A DNA stretch of 53,394 nucleotides from Verrucomicrobiota bacterium. Lineage in GTDB: Bacteria; Verrucomicrobiota; Verrucomicrobiia; Limisphaerales; JAFGQR01. The notes under the pieces were generated by a model. That model was given only the letters and a program-made list of their open reading frames with translations. It searched no databases and had not been told where the DNA came from. Location of the stretch: assembly GCA_016935555.1 (NCBI GenBank), contig JAFGQR010000105.1, positions 1-53,394 on the forward strand, written 5' to 3'. A program made the position numbers and the translations under genes. This document shows positions 40,231-48,949 of the stretch, in pieces; position 1 is the first letter of the stretch; every line of letters starts with the position of its first letter.

Positions 40231-43200
40231 CTATTGCTTCAGCAGGCGATAGAACGCCATGCCGGCCGGCGGATTCGGGTCGGTGAAGCTCACAGTGCCG
40301 GTGGCATCGGCAGTTGCCGTGCCGATGGCTTCCCAGCCGCCGGGCACCGCGAGGGTGCGCTCGATCGTGTAGGTGAAGCCGGGGATGCCGATGAAGGTCA
40401 CCAGCGCGACGCCGCCGCCGGGCACCGCCGAGACGCCCTTGCCGCCGGGGTGGGCGGCCAGGATGTGGACAACGACCTGGCCGGTCGTCGTGTCGCCAAG
40501 CGCGTCGGTGACGGTGTAACTGAAGGCGTCGGTGCCGGCAACGTCGGCCGGCGGGGTGTAGGTGACGACGCCGTCGGCGAGCGTGACGGTGCCGTTGTTG
40601 GTGCTGGTGTCGCTGACGGCGGTGACCGTCAGAGCGTCGCCTTCGGGATCGGTGGCGCCGGCCAGCAGGCTGGAGGCGGCGAAGGAGAGCACCGTGTTGG
40701 TGGCGGTGTAGACGGTCTGGTCGACGGCGGTGGGCGGCAGGTTCAGGGTGAGGGTGGCGACGGTGCTGGTGACCGAGCCGCCGCTGTTGCGGATCACCAC
40801 GTCATAGGCGCCCACCGCGCCCGCCTGCACGCCGGCCAGGGTGAGGGTGGCGTTGGTTCCATCCGCCAGGTCGGCGCCGCCGAAGCGCCACTCGTAGGTC
40901 AGCGGCGTAAGCTGCAATGCGCCGAAGGCGGTGACGCTGAAGGTGGCGTCGCCGCCGGCCTTGACCCGGGTGTTTTCGGGCTGTTTGGCGATGGTGATGG
41001 GATCGTTGTTGAGGACGGTGTTCGGGCCCTGCTGGTAGCTTTGCCATACCTTGCCGGCCGAGAGCGCCGAGTTGTAGATGCGGAACTCGTCGAGGCTGCC
41101 TTCATACCACGCATCGCCATTGTAGAGGGAGCGGCCGAGCCAGGAGAACGTGTTGACGATGCTGGAGAGCGGGAACACGAAGTCGTGGCGGATGCCAGCC
41201 ATGACACCGTTGACGTAGAGCACCAGCGTGCTGTTGACAGAGTCGAACACGCAGGCCACATGCGTGGGACCGGCGTTGTCCAGCACGCCGGCCGTCTGCG
41301 CAAACACCTCGTGGTTGTAACCCGGGTCGGCGTCCGAATACACGAGGCGCGCGGTGTTGTCGCCGCTGTGGGGGGTGAACATGATGTAATAGGCGCCCTG
41401 GCCCGAGGCGTTCTGGGTGCCGAAGTCGAACACGCGCGACCAGGCGCCGTTGACGCCGGCGCTCATCCAGAACTCGAGGGTGATGGCCGGGTAACCGTCG
41501 ATCAAGTGTCCCGGGAGATCGATGTAATGGTTGGCGGCGGCGACGAACTGCGCGGCGCCTTCGTTGATGGCGATGCCGTTCATGAGCGTGCCGTGCGCGG
41601 TGCCAACGCTGTCGTCGGCGGTGCCGTCGTTGAAGCTGTAGCGGTGGACGAGGCTGCTGGCGGCGTTCACGACGGTGAGGGTGGCGACGGCGCTGGTGAC
41701 CACGAAGGGGGAGCCGGCGATCAGGTTGGACACCACGCAGGTGAATTGGGCGCCGTCGTCATTCGAAGTCGCCCCGGGCACGGAAAGCGCCGGCGTGGTG
41801 GCGTCGGACACCTGGGCGCCGTCGCGATACCACTGGTAGCTCAAGGTGGGGAAGCCGCGCGCGGCGATGGCGAACGCCGCAGTGCCGCCTTCGCCCACCG
41901 TGGCGGGGGAGGGCTGGGAGAGGATCTCGGCGGGCAGTTCGATGGCGGCATCGGGGCCGGCGGCGTAATTGGCCGCGACCTGGGACGCGCTGAGGCAGCC
42001 GCCGTAGATGCGGAACTCATTGAACCGCCCGTTCAGGAAGGGGTCATTCCATTGGGCGCGCCCGAGCCAGTTGTTGAAGTCTTTGAGGCCGAAGAGCGGC
42101 ACCGCGCTGACCGCGCCGGAGACCAGGGTGCCGTTGACGAAGAGGGCCATGGCCTGGTTGTCGGTGCTGTAGGTGACGACAATGTGCGTTTCGACGTTCT
42201 GGGCCATGGTGGCGGTCTCCATGATCTGCTCGGCGCCCCCCGCGTTCGAGTTGGTGCTCATGGTCACCCGCATCCGGTTCCCGCTGCCGCCCGAGCGCGG
42301 CGTGAGCAGGAAGTAGGTGAGTCCGGTGCCGGTGCTGTCCTCGCCCTGGGCGCTGCTGCCGAAGTCGAACCAGCGCTGCCAGCTGGCGGTGAAGTTGCCG
42401 GCCCAGGTGACCCACATCTCGACGGTGGCGTTGGTGTGGCGGGACATGATGCCGTTGGGGAGGTTGACGTAGGCGTTGGTGGCCGAGGTGCTATTGGGGT
42501 TGTTCAACCAGAGATTGGTGCCCGTCCACACCGCGTTGTAGGGATTGACAATGGCGCCATGGGCGCCGCCGACCGCGTCGAGAATGCCGGTGCCGGCGCC
42601 TTCGTCGAAGCTGTAGCGATTGACCAGGAGCGACGCCACCGAGCCGGTTTCCTCGACGGTGATGAGCTGCGAGCCCTCGACGCCGGCGTGGGTGGCGACG
42701 ACGGTGGCCTGGCCGGGGCCGACGGCGACGATCACGTTGCCGTTGGCGATGGCGATGACATTGGTGTCGCTGGAACGAAGCGAGGTGTCGCTGCTCGTCG
42801 TCACGTTGATGCCCAAAACGTTCTCATAGTTGGCCAGTATCGTGCCCACCTGCGCGCCGCCCCGCATCACCGGCAGGGCCTGCACCGTGACGCTCACCAA
42901 GTCGCCCGCCCCCGCCGTCAACGCGTCCGGACCCGCCGCCCGGCTGACCACCACGTCGCCTTCGGACATGGTGCCCTCGTAGATGCGAAGCTCATCGAAC
43001 ACGCCGTTGAAGTAGGCGTCGCCGCCCCATTGGGAGCGCCCGATCCACATGTTGACGTCGTTGATCACGCTCAGCGGCGTCGGCGCGGTCCGGGTGGCGA
43101 CCATCGCGCCGTTGAGGTACATCCGGCAGGTGTTGACCCCGGTATGATACGTCACCACCACGTGCGTCATCGCGTTGGGCAGCTGCGTCGCGTCCGCCAC

Positions 43201-44637
43201 CACCGTCTCCGTCGAGCCGTCCCGCAGCGCGAAGCGCGAGCCGCCGCTTCCGCCCGTGCGCGGGCAGAGAAACACATAGCTGCTGCCGCTGCCCGAAACC
43301 CCCTCGCCGCCTGTGGAGGAGCCGAAATCCCAGACGCGCATCCAGTTGCCGGCGATGGGGACGAAGCGGACCCAGGTCTCGATCGTCATGTTGGTGAGCA
43401 CATGGATGAGGCCGTTGGGGAGGTCCACATAGCTGCCACTGGTGGACGAGCTGGCCGTGTTGGCCGCGTTCGACAGCACCAGCGTCGCGCCCGTGAACCC
43501 ACACCGGCTGCCCGGATCCACCAGGGTGCCGTCGGCGCCGCCCTGCGAATCGACGATCGTCGGACCGGCCGATTCGTTGAAGCTGTAGCGGTGCTTCAAC
43601 ACGGCCCCGTGCACCGCAATCACCTGGACCACGCTCGTCGCGCTCAGCGTGTCGTACGTGGCCACGATCTCCGCCTGCCCCGGCGCCTCCCCGCGCAGCA
43701 GACCGCTCGCATCCACACTCACCACGCCGCTGTCGCTCGAACTGAACGTTGCCCCCTCCCCAAACGTGACGTTCACATGCGTCGCCCCTTGGAAGTCCGC
43801 AAACACCGTCGCCTGCGCCGTGCCGCGAAGAGGCACGGACGCGGGCGCCTGCAGCTGGACGGCCACCACGTAGCCCGGGTCCGCCAAGTCGTCCTCCGGA
43901 CCGGCGGCGGCATTCGCCATCACCTGGGGGGACGACAGGACGGAGTTGTGGATTCTGAACTCGTGCATGAGGCCGTTGAAATAGGCGTCGCCGCTGTATT
44001 GCGACCGGCCGAGCCAGTTGTTGACGTCTTCGATGCTGCTGAGCGCCTGGGTGGCGCGCTGCTGGGCGATGAACGCGCCGTTGAGGTAGAGCTTGGCCAT
44101 CAGGTTGACCGAATCGTATGTCACCGCCACGTGGGCCAGCACGTTCGTCGGCAACGCCGGCCCGTCCACCACCACGTTGTCCGCCGTTTCCCCCGACGCC
44201 CGCGCGCCGAACCGGGTGATGCCGCCCGAGCTGCGCGGCGTCAGGAAAACATAGTCCGACCCCGTGCCGCTGGTGCCCTCCCCGGTCAGGCTGGTGCCGA
44301 AGTCGAAGATGCGCTGCCAGTTGCCCGCGCCGCCCCCCCAGGTCACCCACGCTTCAAACGAGGCGTCCGTCAGCGCCGAGATGATGCCGTTGGGCAGGTC
44401 GACATAACCACTGGTGCCGTCAAACGACACCGCGCCGCCTCCGGTGAAATCCGCCCCGCCCGACAGCGTGCCGGGAGCGCCGCTGTAAAAATCGCCGGCA
44501 ATGCCCGTTCCGGGGGCTTCATCGAACGAATAGCGGTGAATCAACTCGGCTTGGGCAACCCCGACGAGCAGCCACGCAACGGCCGCCCCCAGGGCAGGCA
44601 GAGTGAGACGAGAAACGGGGTGGGTCATGGGTTTCAT
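40231..44637 (-). CDS. Secreted LamG-BIG2 repeat protein
   Basis: A 1468-residue exported protein with a signal peptide (about 1-30). Four LamG/concanavalin domains begin at about 31, 346, 669 and 994, each opening with a RYSF motif and containing the WxLGRSQ/AQW strand. The spacing of 315-325 residues is regular, with BIG2-type Ig-like domains between the first three and an Ig domain before the fourth. A further Ig-like domain (about 1211), a cadherin-like unit (about 1301, LPPTAVDQTVY to FSYTVTDALGD) and a C-terminal beta module ending FYRLLKQ follow. No catalytic motif is visible, so a glycan-binding, adhesive or matrix role is likely. It lies directly upstream of the giant CotH gene on the same strand and shares the closing FYR-type module, which may be a sorting or secretion signal. 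Start ATG 44637 or 44628. Confidence 0.9.
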   Translation of the reverse strand: MKPMTHPVSRLTLPALGAAVAWLLVGVAQAELIHRYSFDEAPGTGIAGDFYSGAPGTLSGGADFTGGGAVSFDGTSGYVDLPNGIISALTDASFEAWVTWGGGAGNWQRIFDFGTSLTGEGTSGTGSDYVFLTPRSSGGITRFGARASGETADNVVVDGPALPTNVLAHVAVTYDSVNLMAKLYLNGAFIAQQRATQALSSIEDVNNWLGRSQYSGDAYFNGLMHEFRIHNSVLSSPQVMANAAAGPEDDLADPGYVVAVQLQAPASVPLRGTAQATVFADFQGATHVNVTFGEGATFSSSDSGVVSVDASGLLRGEAPGQAEIVATYDTLSATSVVQVIAVHGAVLKHRYSFNESAGPTIVDSQGGADGTLVDPGSRCGFTGATLVLSNAANTASSSTSGSYVDLPNGLIHVLTNMTIETWVRFVPIAGNWMRVWDFGSSTGGEGVSGSGSSYVFLCPRTGGSGGSRFALRDGSTETVVADATQLPNAMTHVVVTYHTGVNTCRMYLNGAMVATRTAPTPLSVINDVNMWIGRSQWGGDAYFNGVFDELRIYEGTMSEGDVVVSRAAGPDALTAGAGDLVSVTVQALPVMRGGAQVGTILANYENVLGINVTTSSDTSLRSSDTNVIAIANGNVIVAVGPGQATVVATHAGVEGSQLITVEETGSVASLLVNRYSFDEGAGTGILDAVGGAHGAIVNPYNAVWTGTNLWLNNPNSTSATNAYVNLPNGIMSRHTNATVEMWVTWAGNFTASWQRWFDFGSSAQGEDSTGTGLTYFLLTPRSGGSGNRMRVTMSTNSNAGGAEQIMETATMAQNVETHIVVTYSTDNQAMALFVNGTLVSGAVSAVPLFGLKDFNNWLGRAQWNDPFLNGRFNEFRIYGGCLSASQVAANYAAGPDAAIELPAEILSQPSPATVGEGGTAAFAIAARGFPTLSYQWYRDGAQVSDATTPALSVPGATSNDDGAQFTCVVSNLIAGSPFVVTSAVATLTVVNAASSLVHRYSFNDGTADDSVGTAHGTLMNGIAINEGAAQFVAAANHYIDLPGHLIDGYPAITLEFWMSAGVNGAWSRVFDFGTQNASGQGAYYIMFTPHSGDNTARLVYSDADPGYNHEVFAQTAGVLDNAGPTHVACVFDSVNSTLVLYVNGVMAGIRHDFVFPLSSIVNTFSWLGRSLYNGDAWYEGSLDEFRIYNSALSAGKVWQSYQQGPNTVLNNDPITIAKQPENTRVKAGGDATFSVTAFGALQLTPLTYEWRFGGADLADGTNATLTLAGVQAGAVGAYDVVIRNSGGSVTSTVATLTLNLPPTAVDQTVYTATNTVLSFAASSLLAGATDPEGDALTVTAVSDTSTNNGTVTLADGVVTYTPPADVAGTDAFSYTVTDALGDTTTGQVVVHILAAHPGGKGVSAVPGGGVALVTFIGIPGFTYTIERTLAVPGGWEAIGTATADATGTVSFTDPNPPAGMAFYRLLKQ

Positions 44638-44689
44638 AGAGGTTCAGATTGGGAGGGGGGGGGCTGAGCTGTGAAGGTTGCCGGGCGCT

Positions 44690-44707
44690 GTTAAGGTTAA
44701 GGTTAGC
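44690..44707. repeat. Three-unit 6-bp array upstream of the LamG-repeat gene
   Basis: GTTAAG, GTTAAG, GTTAGC in register. It resembles the arms of the hexamer elements at 13.8 and 19.9 kb, but no inverted partner or four-helix-bundle remnant is next to it. Confidence 0.4.
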
Positions 44708-44792
44708 GAAAAACCGCGTTTAGAATCTGCCGGAGCGTGGCGGAAGGCAACGCCATTTTGCGTTAAGTGGCCTCCACTTTGCGAACGGGCGG

Positions 44793-45956
44793 TCAGGCGG
44801 GGGCGGGGGGTGCGGCGTGCTGCCGGAGGCGCAGGGCCTGCTCGTAGCACTGGAGGGCTTCGTCGAAACGCTCCAACTGGTTGAACACGCCCCCCTTGTG
44901 CAGATACGCCAGCGTCAGGGACCGGTTCGCTTCGAGCGCCCGGTCGTAATACTCGAGCGCCTCCTTGTAGTTCGCCTGCTGTTCGAGCGCCATCCCCTTT
45001 TTCAACAGCGCTTCGGCATGGCGCGGCTCGCGTGCGATGACTTCCTCGAAGCACGCCAGTGCCCGCTGGGCGTGGCCGGACGCGAGGAGCGACTGTCCCT
45101 GGCCCAGCAGCAGGCTGACCTCGTCCGCCTGGCGCGCGTCGGGGTCGCCCTTTCCCGCGTTTCCACCGGCGGACGGTCCAACCGGCGCTCCGCCGGGCGC
45201 CGTGGGAAGGGCAAGCGAGGCGGGGGATGCTCCGGGTGCGGGTGCGGCAGCGGGCGGGGGCGGGGATGCGACGGCGAACTGTTCCAATTCCCCGATGCGC
45301 CGTTCGATGCGGTCCAGCGCCGCCAGGAGGCGCTGGCTGGATTCGGCGCTTGGAAGCAGGGCGGCCGGGAGCGGGTCCGATCCGGTGGGGTGGGGCACGG
45401 TGAGGCTTGGCGGGGACGGCGCGGGAGGCACGGGGTTGGGTGTTTTGAGGCGGTTCATGGCGCGCGCCTGGGACCAGGCGGTGATCATGACCACGGCGAG
45501 CACCAGGGCCGCGAACATGCCGGCGACGATGAGCATGGTGCGATGGGCGTCGCGGATCACATCGAGGTCGGCATGCCGCTGGTCGCGCAGCGTCTCCTCC
45601 AGGGTCAGGAGGCGTTTCGACACGGCCGCGGCCTGGGCTTCGGCGGCGGCGTCGGACTGTATCCGGCTCGTTTCAAGGGCCAGCAGGAACGCGCGGAGTT
45701 GTTCCTGGAAGAGGGGTGCGGCATGTTCCAGCGTCCTCGCGGTTTGAGCGGCATGGGTGGAGGGTTCCGTGGCTGCCGGGGGCAGGGCGGGTTGCGGACC
45801 GGCCGGCACGGCGGGGGGCGGTGGGGGGGGGGCGTTGGTGGATTCGACGGGCGGTGCGACGGGCTCGGCGTCGCCGGCGGCCAGTCGGTTCAATCCCAAT
45901 CCCAGTCCGAGGATCATCCCTGCGACACATATCCTGCACGCGAACGCCAGTGGCAT
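44793..45956 (-). CDS. Membrane-anchored TPR protein
   Basis: A 387-residue protein. A signal-like hydrophobic N-terminus (about 1-26) is followed by a Pro-rich stretch, a helical region (about 70-135), one transmembrane helix (about 140-160, LIVAGMFAALVLAVVMITA), and another Pro-rich linker. A C-terminal domain of about three TPR units (about 280-378) carries ALACFEEVIAREPRHAEALLKKG, split over helices, and later EALQCYEQALRL. With two hydrophobic segments the TPR part would be cytoplasmic if the first is cleaved, or periplasmic otherwise. TPR domains mount protein partners; which one is unknown. Divergent from the LamG-VanZ gene by 146 bases. Confidence 0.8.
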   Translation of the reverse strand: MPLAFACRICVAGMILGLGLGLNRLAAGDAEPVAPPVESTNAPPPPPPAVPAGPQPALPPAATEPSTHAAQTARTLEHAAPLFQEQLRAFLLALETSRIQSDAAAEAQAAAVSKRLLTLEETLRDQRHADLDVIRDAHRTMLIVAGMFAALVLAVVMITAWSQARAMNRLKTPNPVPPAPSPPSLTVPHPTGSDPLPAALLPSAESSQRLLAALDRIERRIGELEQFAVASPPPPAAAPAPGASPASLALPTAPGGAPVGPSAGGNAGKGDPDARQADEVSLLLGQGQSLLASGHAQRALACFEEVIAREPRHAEALLKKGMALEQQANYKEALEYYDRALEANRSLTLAYLHKGGVFNQLERFDEALQCYEQALRLRQHAAPPAPA

Positions 45957-46102
45957 AGGTCGGCAATAAAGGTTGCCTCAGACCCTAGGAAGCACCGGCG
46001 CAAATGGAAAGTTAAAAGCGGGTCTCCCCCCGCATCGGGCCGTGTGCGGTTTCCGGCGAAGTTGCGTCTTCCCAACCGCGGTTCATCGGCTACCGTTGGC
46101 CC

Positions 46103-47311
46103 GTGAGTTCCGCGCGGACAATCGCAGGGGGTTCTCGGGCGGGCCGGCTGTGCGCGGGGTGGCTGGCCGATTGGCCCGTGGCGGGTCGTGTGTGTGGGTG
46201 GAGCTGTCTGGCGATGCTGGTGTTTCTCCTGGGGATCGGACTGTGGCCTTTGCGATTCGGTTCGCCGAACAACGCCGAGTGGCGGGGCGGCACGAACGGC
46301 CTGCGTTTCCCGGGGGCTGAAGCCCGGTCGGCTTACGATCCCGGGGGCATGGTCTTCACACCGCACCCCTTGGTCGCGGCGCCCGCCGCGACTTGCGCGG
46401 CGGGCAGTGTGAGCCTCGAACTCCGGCTGCGGCCGGCCGGAGAACCCCGCAGTGCCCGGGCGCGCATTGTTGCGGTGGCGGATCCCGACGGGCGCGAGGC
46501 GTTTTTTGTGGGGCAGTGGACGCGCCAGCTTCTCGTCATGCGCCGAGTCGCCAAAGGTCCGGGCCCCGGGGCGTTTTGCGAACTCGATGTGCCGGATGCG
46601 CTCGAATCGAACCGGGTGCGCCTGGTGACCGTGGCTGCCGGGCCGCAGGAGACCTGCATTTATGTGGATGGCCAAGGGGCGAAGCGGTATCCGGGGGCTT
46701 CGCTGCTTTCGATCTCCGGCACGGTGGCTGGCAAGCGCCTCTTCGCGGGGAACTCGCCTGACGGCACTTGCCCGTGGGCGGGCGACCTGCTCGGGTTGGC
46801 CGTTTATGGGCGGCGGCTGGCGGACTCCGAAGTGCGGGCGCAATGCGCGTGGTGGAGCACGGGCCGGGATTCACCACCGCCCGTCGTTCCCGTGGCGCTC
46901 TACGAGTTCGAGGCCGCTTCGGGAATGTGGGTGACCAACACATGGGGCGCGGCCAATCCGCTGTTTCGGCCTGTGGATCTTGGGGTTGTGAAGCCGCGCC
47001 TGGCATGGTCCGGGCATGGGTCGCAGGATTGGACCGACGTGAGTTTGAACCTGCTGGGCTTTGTGCCGCTGGGTTTCTGCGCGGCCGTCTGGCTGGCGCG
47101 ATCCCGGCTGCGGCCCGGGGCGATGGCTGGGGTGCTGGCCGTCCTGGCTGGCGCTGCGCTTAGCCTGACGATCGAGCTGGCCCAAGTGCACCTGCCCATG
47201 CGCGACTCATCCCTGAGCGACCTGGTGCTGAACATCCTGGGAACCTTGGCGGGAGTCGTGGGGGCCTGTCTGGCACGGCCCGCCGGGGCCCAACCCGCCT
47301 CCGGGCCATGA
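46103..47311 (+). CDS. VanZ-like membrane protein with an inserted LamG domain
   Basis: A 402-residue membrane protein starting with GTG. A first transmembrane helix (about 33-50) leads to an exported LamG/concanavalin-like domain (about 60-270; markers SVSLELRLRP, CIYVDGQG and AGDLLGLAVYGRRLADSEV). Three or four membrane helices then form the C-terminal VanZ-like part (about 305-395; NLLGFVPLGF and LAQVHLPMRDSSLSDLVLN). In VanZ proteins the conserved acidic/Arg loop lies in exactly such a segment. VanZ confers low-level teicoplanin resistance in enterococci, but the wider family is of unknown function and most members have no link to resistance. The LamG insertion would place a glycan-binding domain outside. 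No resistance genes are nearby. Confidence 0.82.
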   Translation: MSSARTIAGGSRAGRLCAGWLADWPVAGRVCGWSCLAMLVFLLGIGLWPLRFGSPNNAEWRGGTNGLRFPGAEARSAYDPGGMVFTPHPLVAAPAATCAAGSVSLELRLRPAGEPRSARARIVAVADPDGREAFFVGQWTRQLLVMRRVAKGPGPGAFCELDVPDALESNRVRLVTVAAGPQETCIYVDGQGAKRYPGASLLSISGTVAGKRLFAGNSPDGTCPWAGDLLGLAVYGRRLADSEVRAQCAWWSTGRDSPPPVVPVALYEFEAASGMWVTNTWGAANPLFRPVDLGVVKPRLAWSGHGSQDWTDVSLNLLGFVPLGFCAAVWLARSRLRPGAMAGVLAVLAGAALSLTIELAQVHLPMRDSSLSDLVLNILGTLAGVVGACLARPAGAQPASGP

Positions 47312-47356
47312 AGAGGGGGCTGGCCTCTGTGAGCCCTCCCATGCGCATCGGTCCCT

Positions 47357-47872
47357 TTAGCGCGGGTTGCCGGTGAGCATCAGGATCATGAGCAACGCCA
47401 GGAGAACAAGGCCCACGGCCACGGTGCCGATAATGAAGATCATCTGGGCTTTGTTGCTCTTCTTCGAGAACGCGGAGTTCTTATCTTTCAGGTCCGGCGG
47501 CGCCCGTTCGACGGTGAGTTCGTCGCTTTTGACGCCCTGGGGGATGACGCGCGTCTGGTCGAAGACCTTTTTGGGCAGGGCGGCGTCGCCGGTTTCGAGC
47601 CGCATTTCGACGACGCCGAGGCGGAGGATCTGGCCGGGTTTGAGGACGGCCTCGGTGATTTTCTCGCCGTTGATGAAGGAGCCGTTGGTGGAGCCGAGGT
47701 CGCGGACGAGGATGTCGCCGCCCTTGAGGATGAGTTCGGCGTGGTGGCTGGAGATGGAGGCCTCCGGGATTTCGAAGGTGTTGTCCGACACGCGTCCGAC
47801 GGTGGTCTTTTCGGCCTTCAGGTCGTACGTGCGTCCGGTAAAACCCTCGCTGAGGAGGACAAGTCTCGCCAT
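47357..47872 (-). CDS. FHA-domain protein with C-terminal transmembrane anchor
   Basis: A 171-residue protein. An N-terminal FHA domain (about 1-90) has the expected GR (TTVGRVSDN), the SxxH turn (SISSHHAEL) and the LGSTNGSFING loop that reads phosphothreonine. A charged linker follows, then a C-terminal membrane helix (about 145-167). This tail-anchored layout would keep FHA in the cytoplasm at the membrane, where it could read a Ser/Thr-kinase mark; no such kinase is in the window apart from the CotH-like domain, which is exported. The start at ATG 47872 is chosen because FHA homology begins immediately. It follows the papain-like gene by 23 bases on the same strand. Confidence 0.88.
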   Translation of the reverse strand: MARLVLLSEGFTGRTYDLKAEKTTVGRVSDNTFEIPEASISSHHAELILKGGDILVRDLGSTNGSFINGEKITEAVLKPGQILRLGVVEMRLETGDAALPKKVFDQTRVIPQGVKSDELTVERAPPDLKDKNSAFSKKSNKAQMIFIIGTVAVGLVLLALLMILMLTGNPR

Positions 47873-47895
47873 AGCAAATTCGCACCGGATTATGT

Positions 47896-48834
47896 TCAGG
47901 GCCTGCCCCAAGTCAAACGGTTTGTTGTCGCCTCAGGGGGCTGCGGACTGGCCAATGCCATTACTCCTCCGACAGGGTCTGGCCATGAGTCAACGCGCGG
48001 GCGGGGGTGCGGGCGATGGTTTCGGCGGGTGTGTTGACGGCTTGCATCCACCCACGCGGCATCGTTCATATAGGCCTGCGCGTAAGCGTAGGGCATGGAG
48101 CCGTCCCGGCCGTTGCGGGCCGGGTTCCGGAACAGCAGCACGCCCCCGCTGGGCTGGGCGCTGTCGTCGCGGTAGCCCGCCAGCAGCACGCTGTGGCCGT
48201 CGCGCACCGCCCCGGGCGGACACATTTGGAGGACGCCGCCGATCCATTGCTCGTGTTTGGGCCAGCGCAAGCCGCTGCACACGGGCCAGCCCCGGCTCAA
48301 TGTCCGCTTGATGTCCTCGAGTTGCTTTTCCGTCAAACCCGTCGTCACGTTCCACTCCTTGATCCAATGCAGCCGCAAGCCCATCGCCCGCCGCGCCCGG
48401 GCGTTCGTCAGCGCCTCCGCCCCGGGCGATCGCTCCGGATCGAAGCTGGCCTGATAGGGCATGTGGCTCTCCCCGCAAATGCCGTGCGCCTCGAATCCCT
48501 TCCACAGGTCCGAGAAAAATCCCCCGTCCTCACGCTCGCCGCAGACCTGGTTCGCCGCCCAATTCAGAAACTCCACGCTCAGCCGCCCGCCCTGCCCCGT
48601 CCCCTGGGCGAGCGCAAACTCGATCGCGCCCGCCACGACGAATACCGAGCAGGTCGGCCGGGTTCCCTGCCGGCGCGGTCCCAGCTGGTGGCGGTCGAAC
48701 GCGGGGCGCAAATCCACCGCCGCCGGGAGAGCGTCGGGCGCGGGCGCGGGCGGCGCGCCTTGCGCTGGCAAGGCCGCGTGGGCCAACAGGCTGCACAGGG
48801 CGATCCGCAGGCAGCGGCGAAGCGTGGATTGCAT
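47896..48834 (-). CDS. Exported papain-like (C1-type) cysteine peptidase
   Basis: A 312-residue exported protein. After a signal peptide (about 1-26) comes a papain-like core without a long propeptide: oxyanion Gln near 56 and catalytic C62 (QGTRPTCSVF), H214 (DGHSVLLAGY) and N237 (LLFRNPARNG). LSVEFLNWAANQV (85-97) matches the conserved helix after the active site. Three more cysteines could form disulfides. The last 50 residues are Arg/His/Pro-rich and do not fit the fold; they may be a tail or a sign of lost downstream coding. Substrate is unknown. Its operon partner is the FHA protein; divergent neighbour is the Tat-exported oxidoreductase 115 bases away. Confidence 0.75.
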   Translation of the reverse strand: MQSTLRRCLRIALCSLLAHAALPAQGAPPAPAPDALPAAVDLRPAFDRHQLGPRRQGTRPTCSVFVVAGAIEFALAQGTGQGGRLSVEFLNWAANQVCGEREDGGFFSDLWKGFEAHGICGESHMPYQASFDPERSPGAEALTNARARRAMGLRLHWIKEWNVTTGLTEKQLEDIKRTLSRGWPVCSGLRWPKHEQWIGGVLQMCPPGAVRDGHSVLLAGYRDDSAQPSGGVLLFRNPARNGRDGSMPYAYAQAYMNDAAWVDASRQHTRRNHRPHPRPRVDSWPDPVGGVMALASPQPPEATTNRLTWGRP

Positions 48835-48949
48835 GGGACGGAATGTGCCATGCCGATGCCGCGGGGTTCAAACCCATTTCGATGCGATGCGCCCGCGGAC
48901 CTCGGCGGGGCGACATGGCCGTTGACATCCTCCTGCGAATGGGCCGACG

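Noticed and set aside
40234-44667. A 1477-codon forward open frame
   Set aside because: Exact antisense of the LamG-repeat gene, which has clear domains, a signal peptide and a sensible C-terminus; the forward frame has none.
46103-47311. Glycopeptide resistance locus
   Set aside because: Only the VanZ-like part is present; no vanHAX-type or sensor genes are nearby and the LamG domain points elsewhere.
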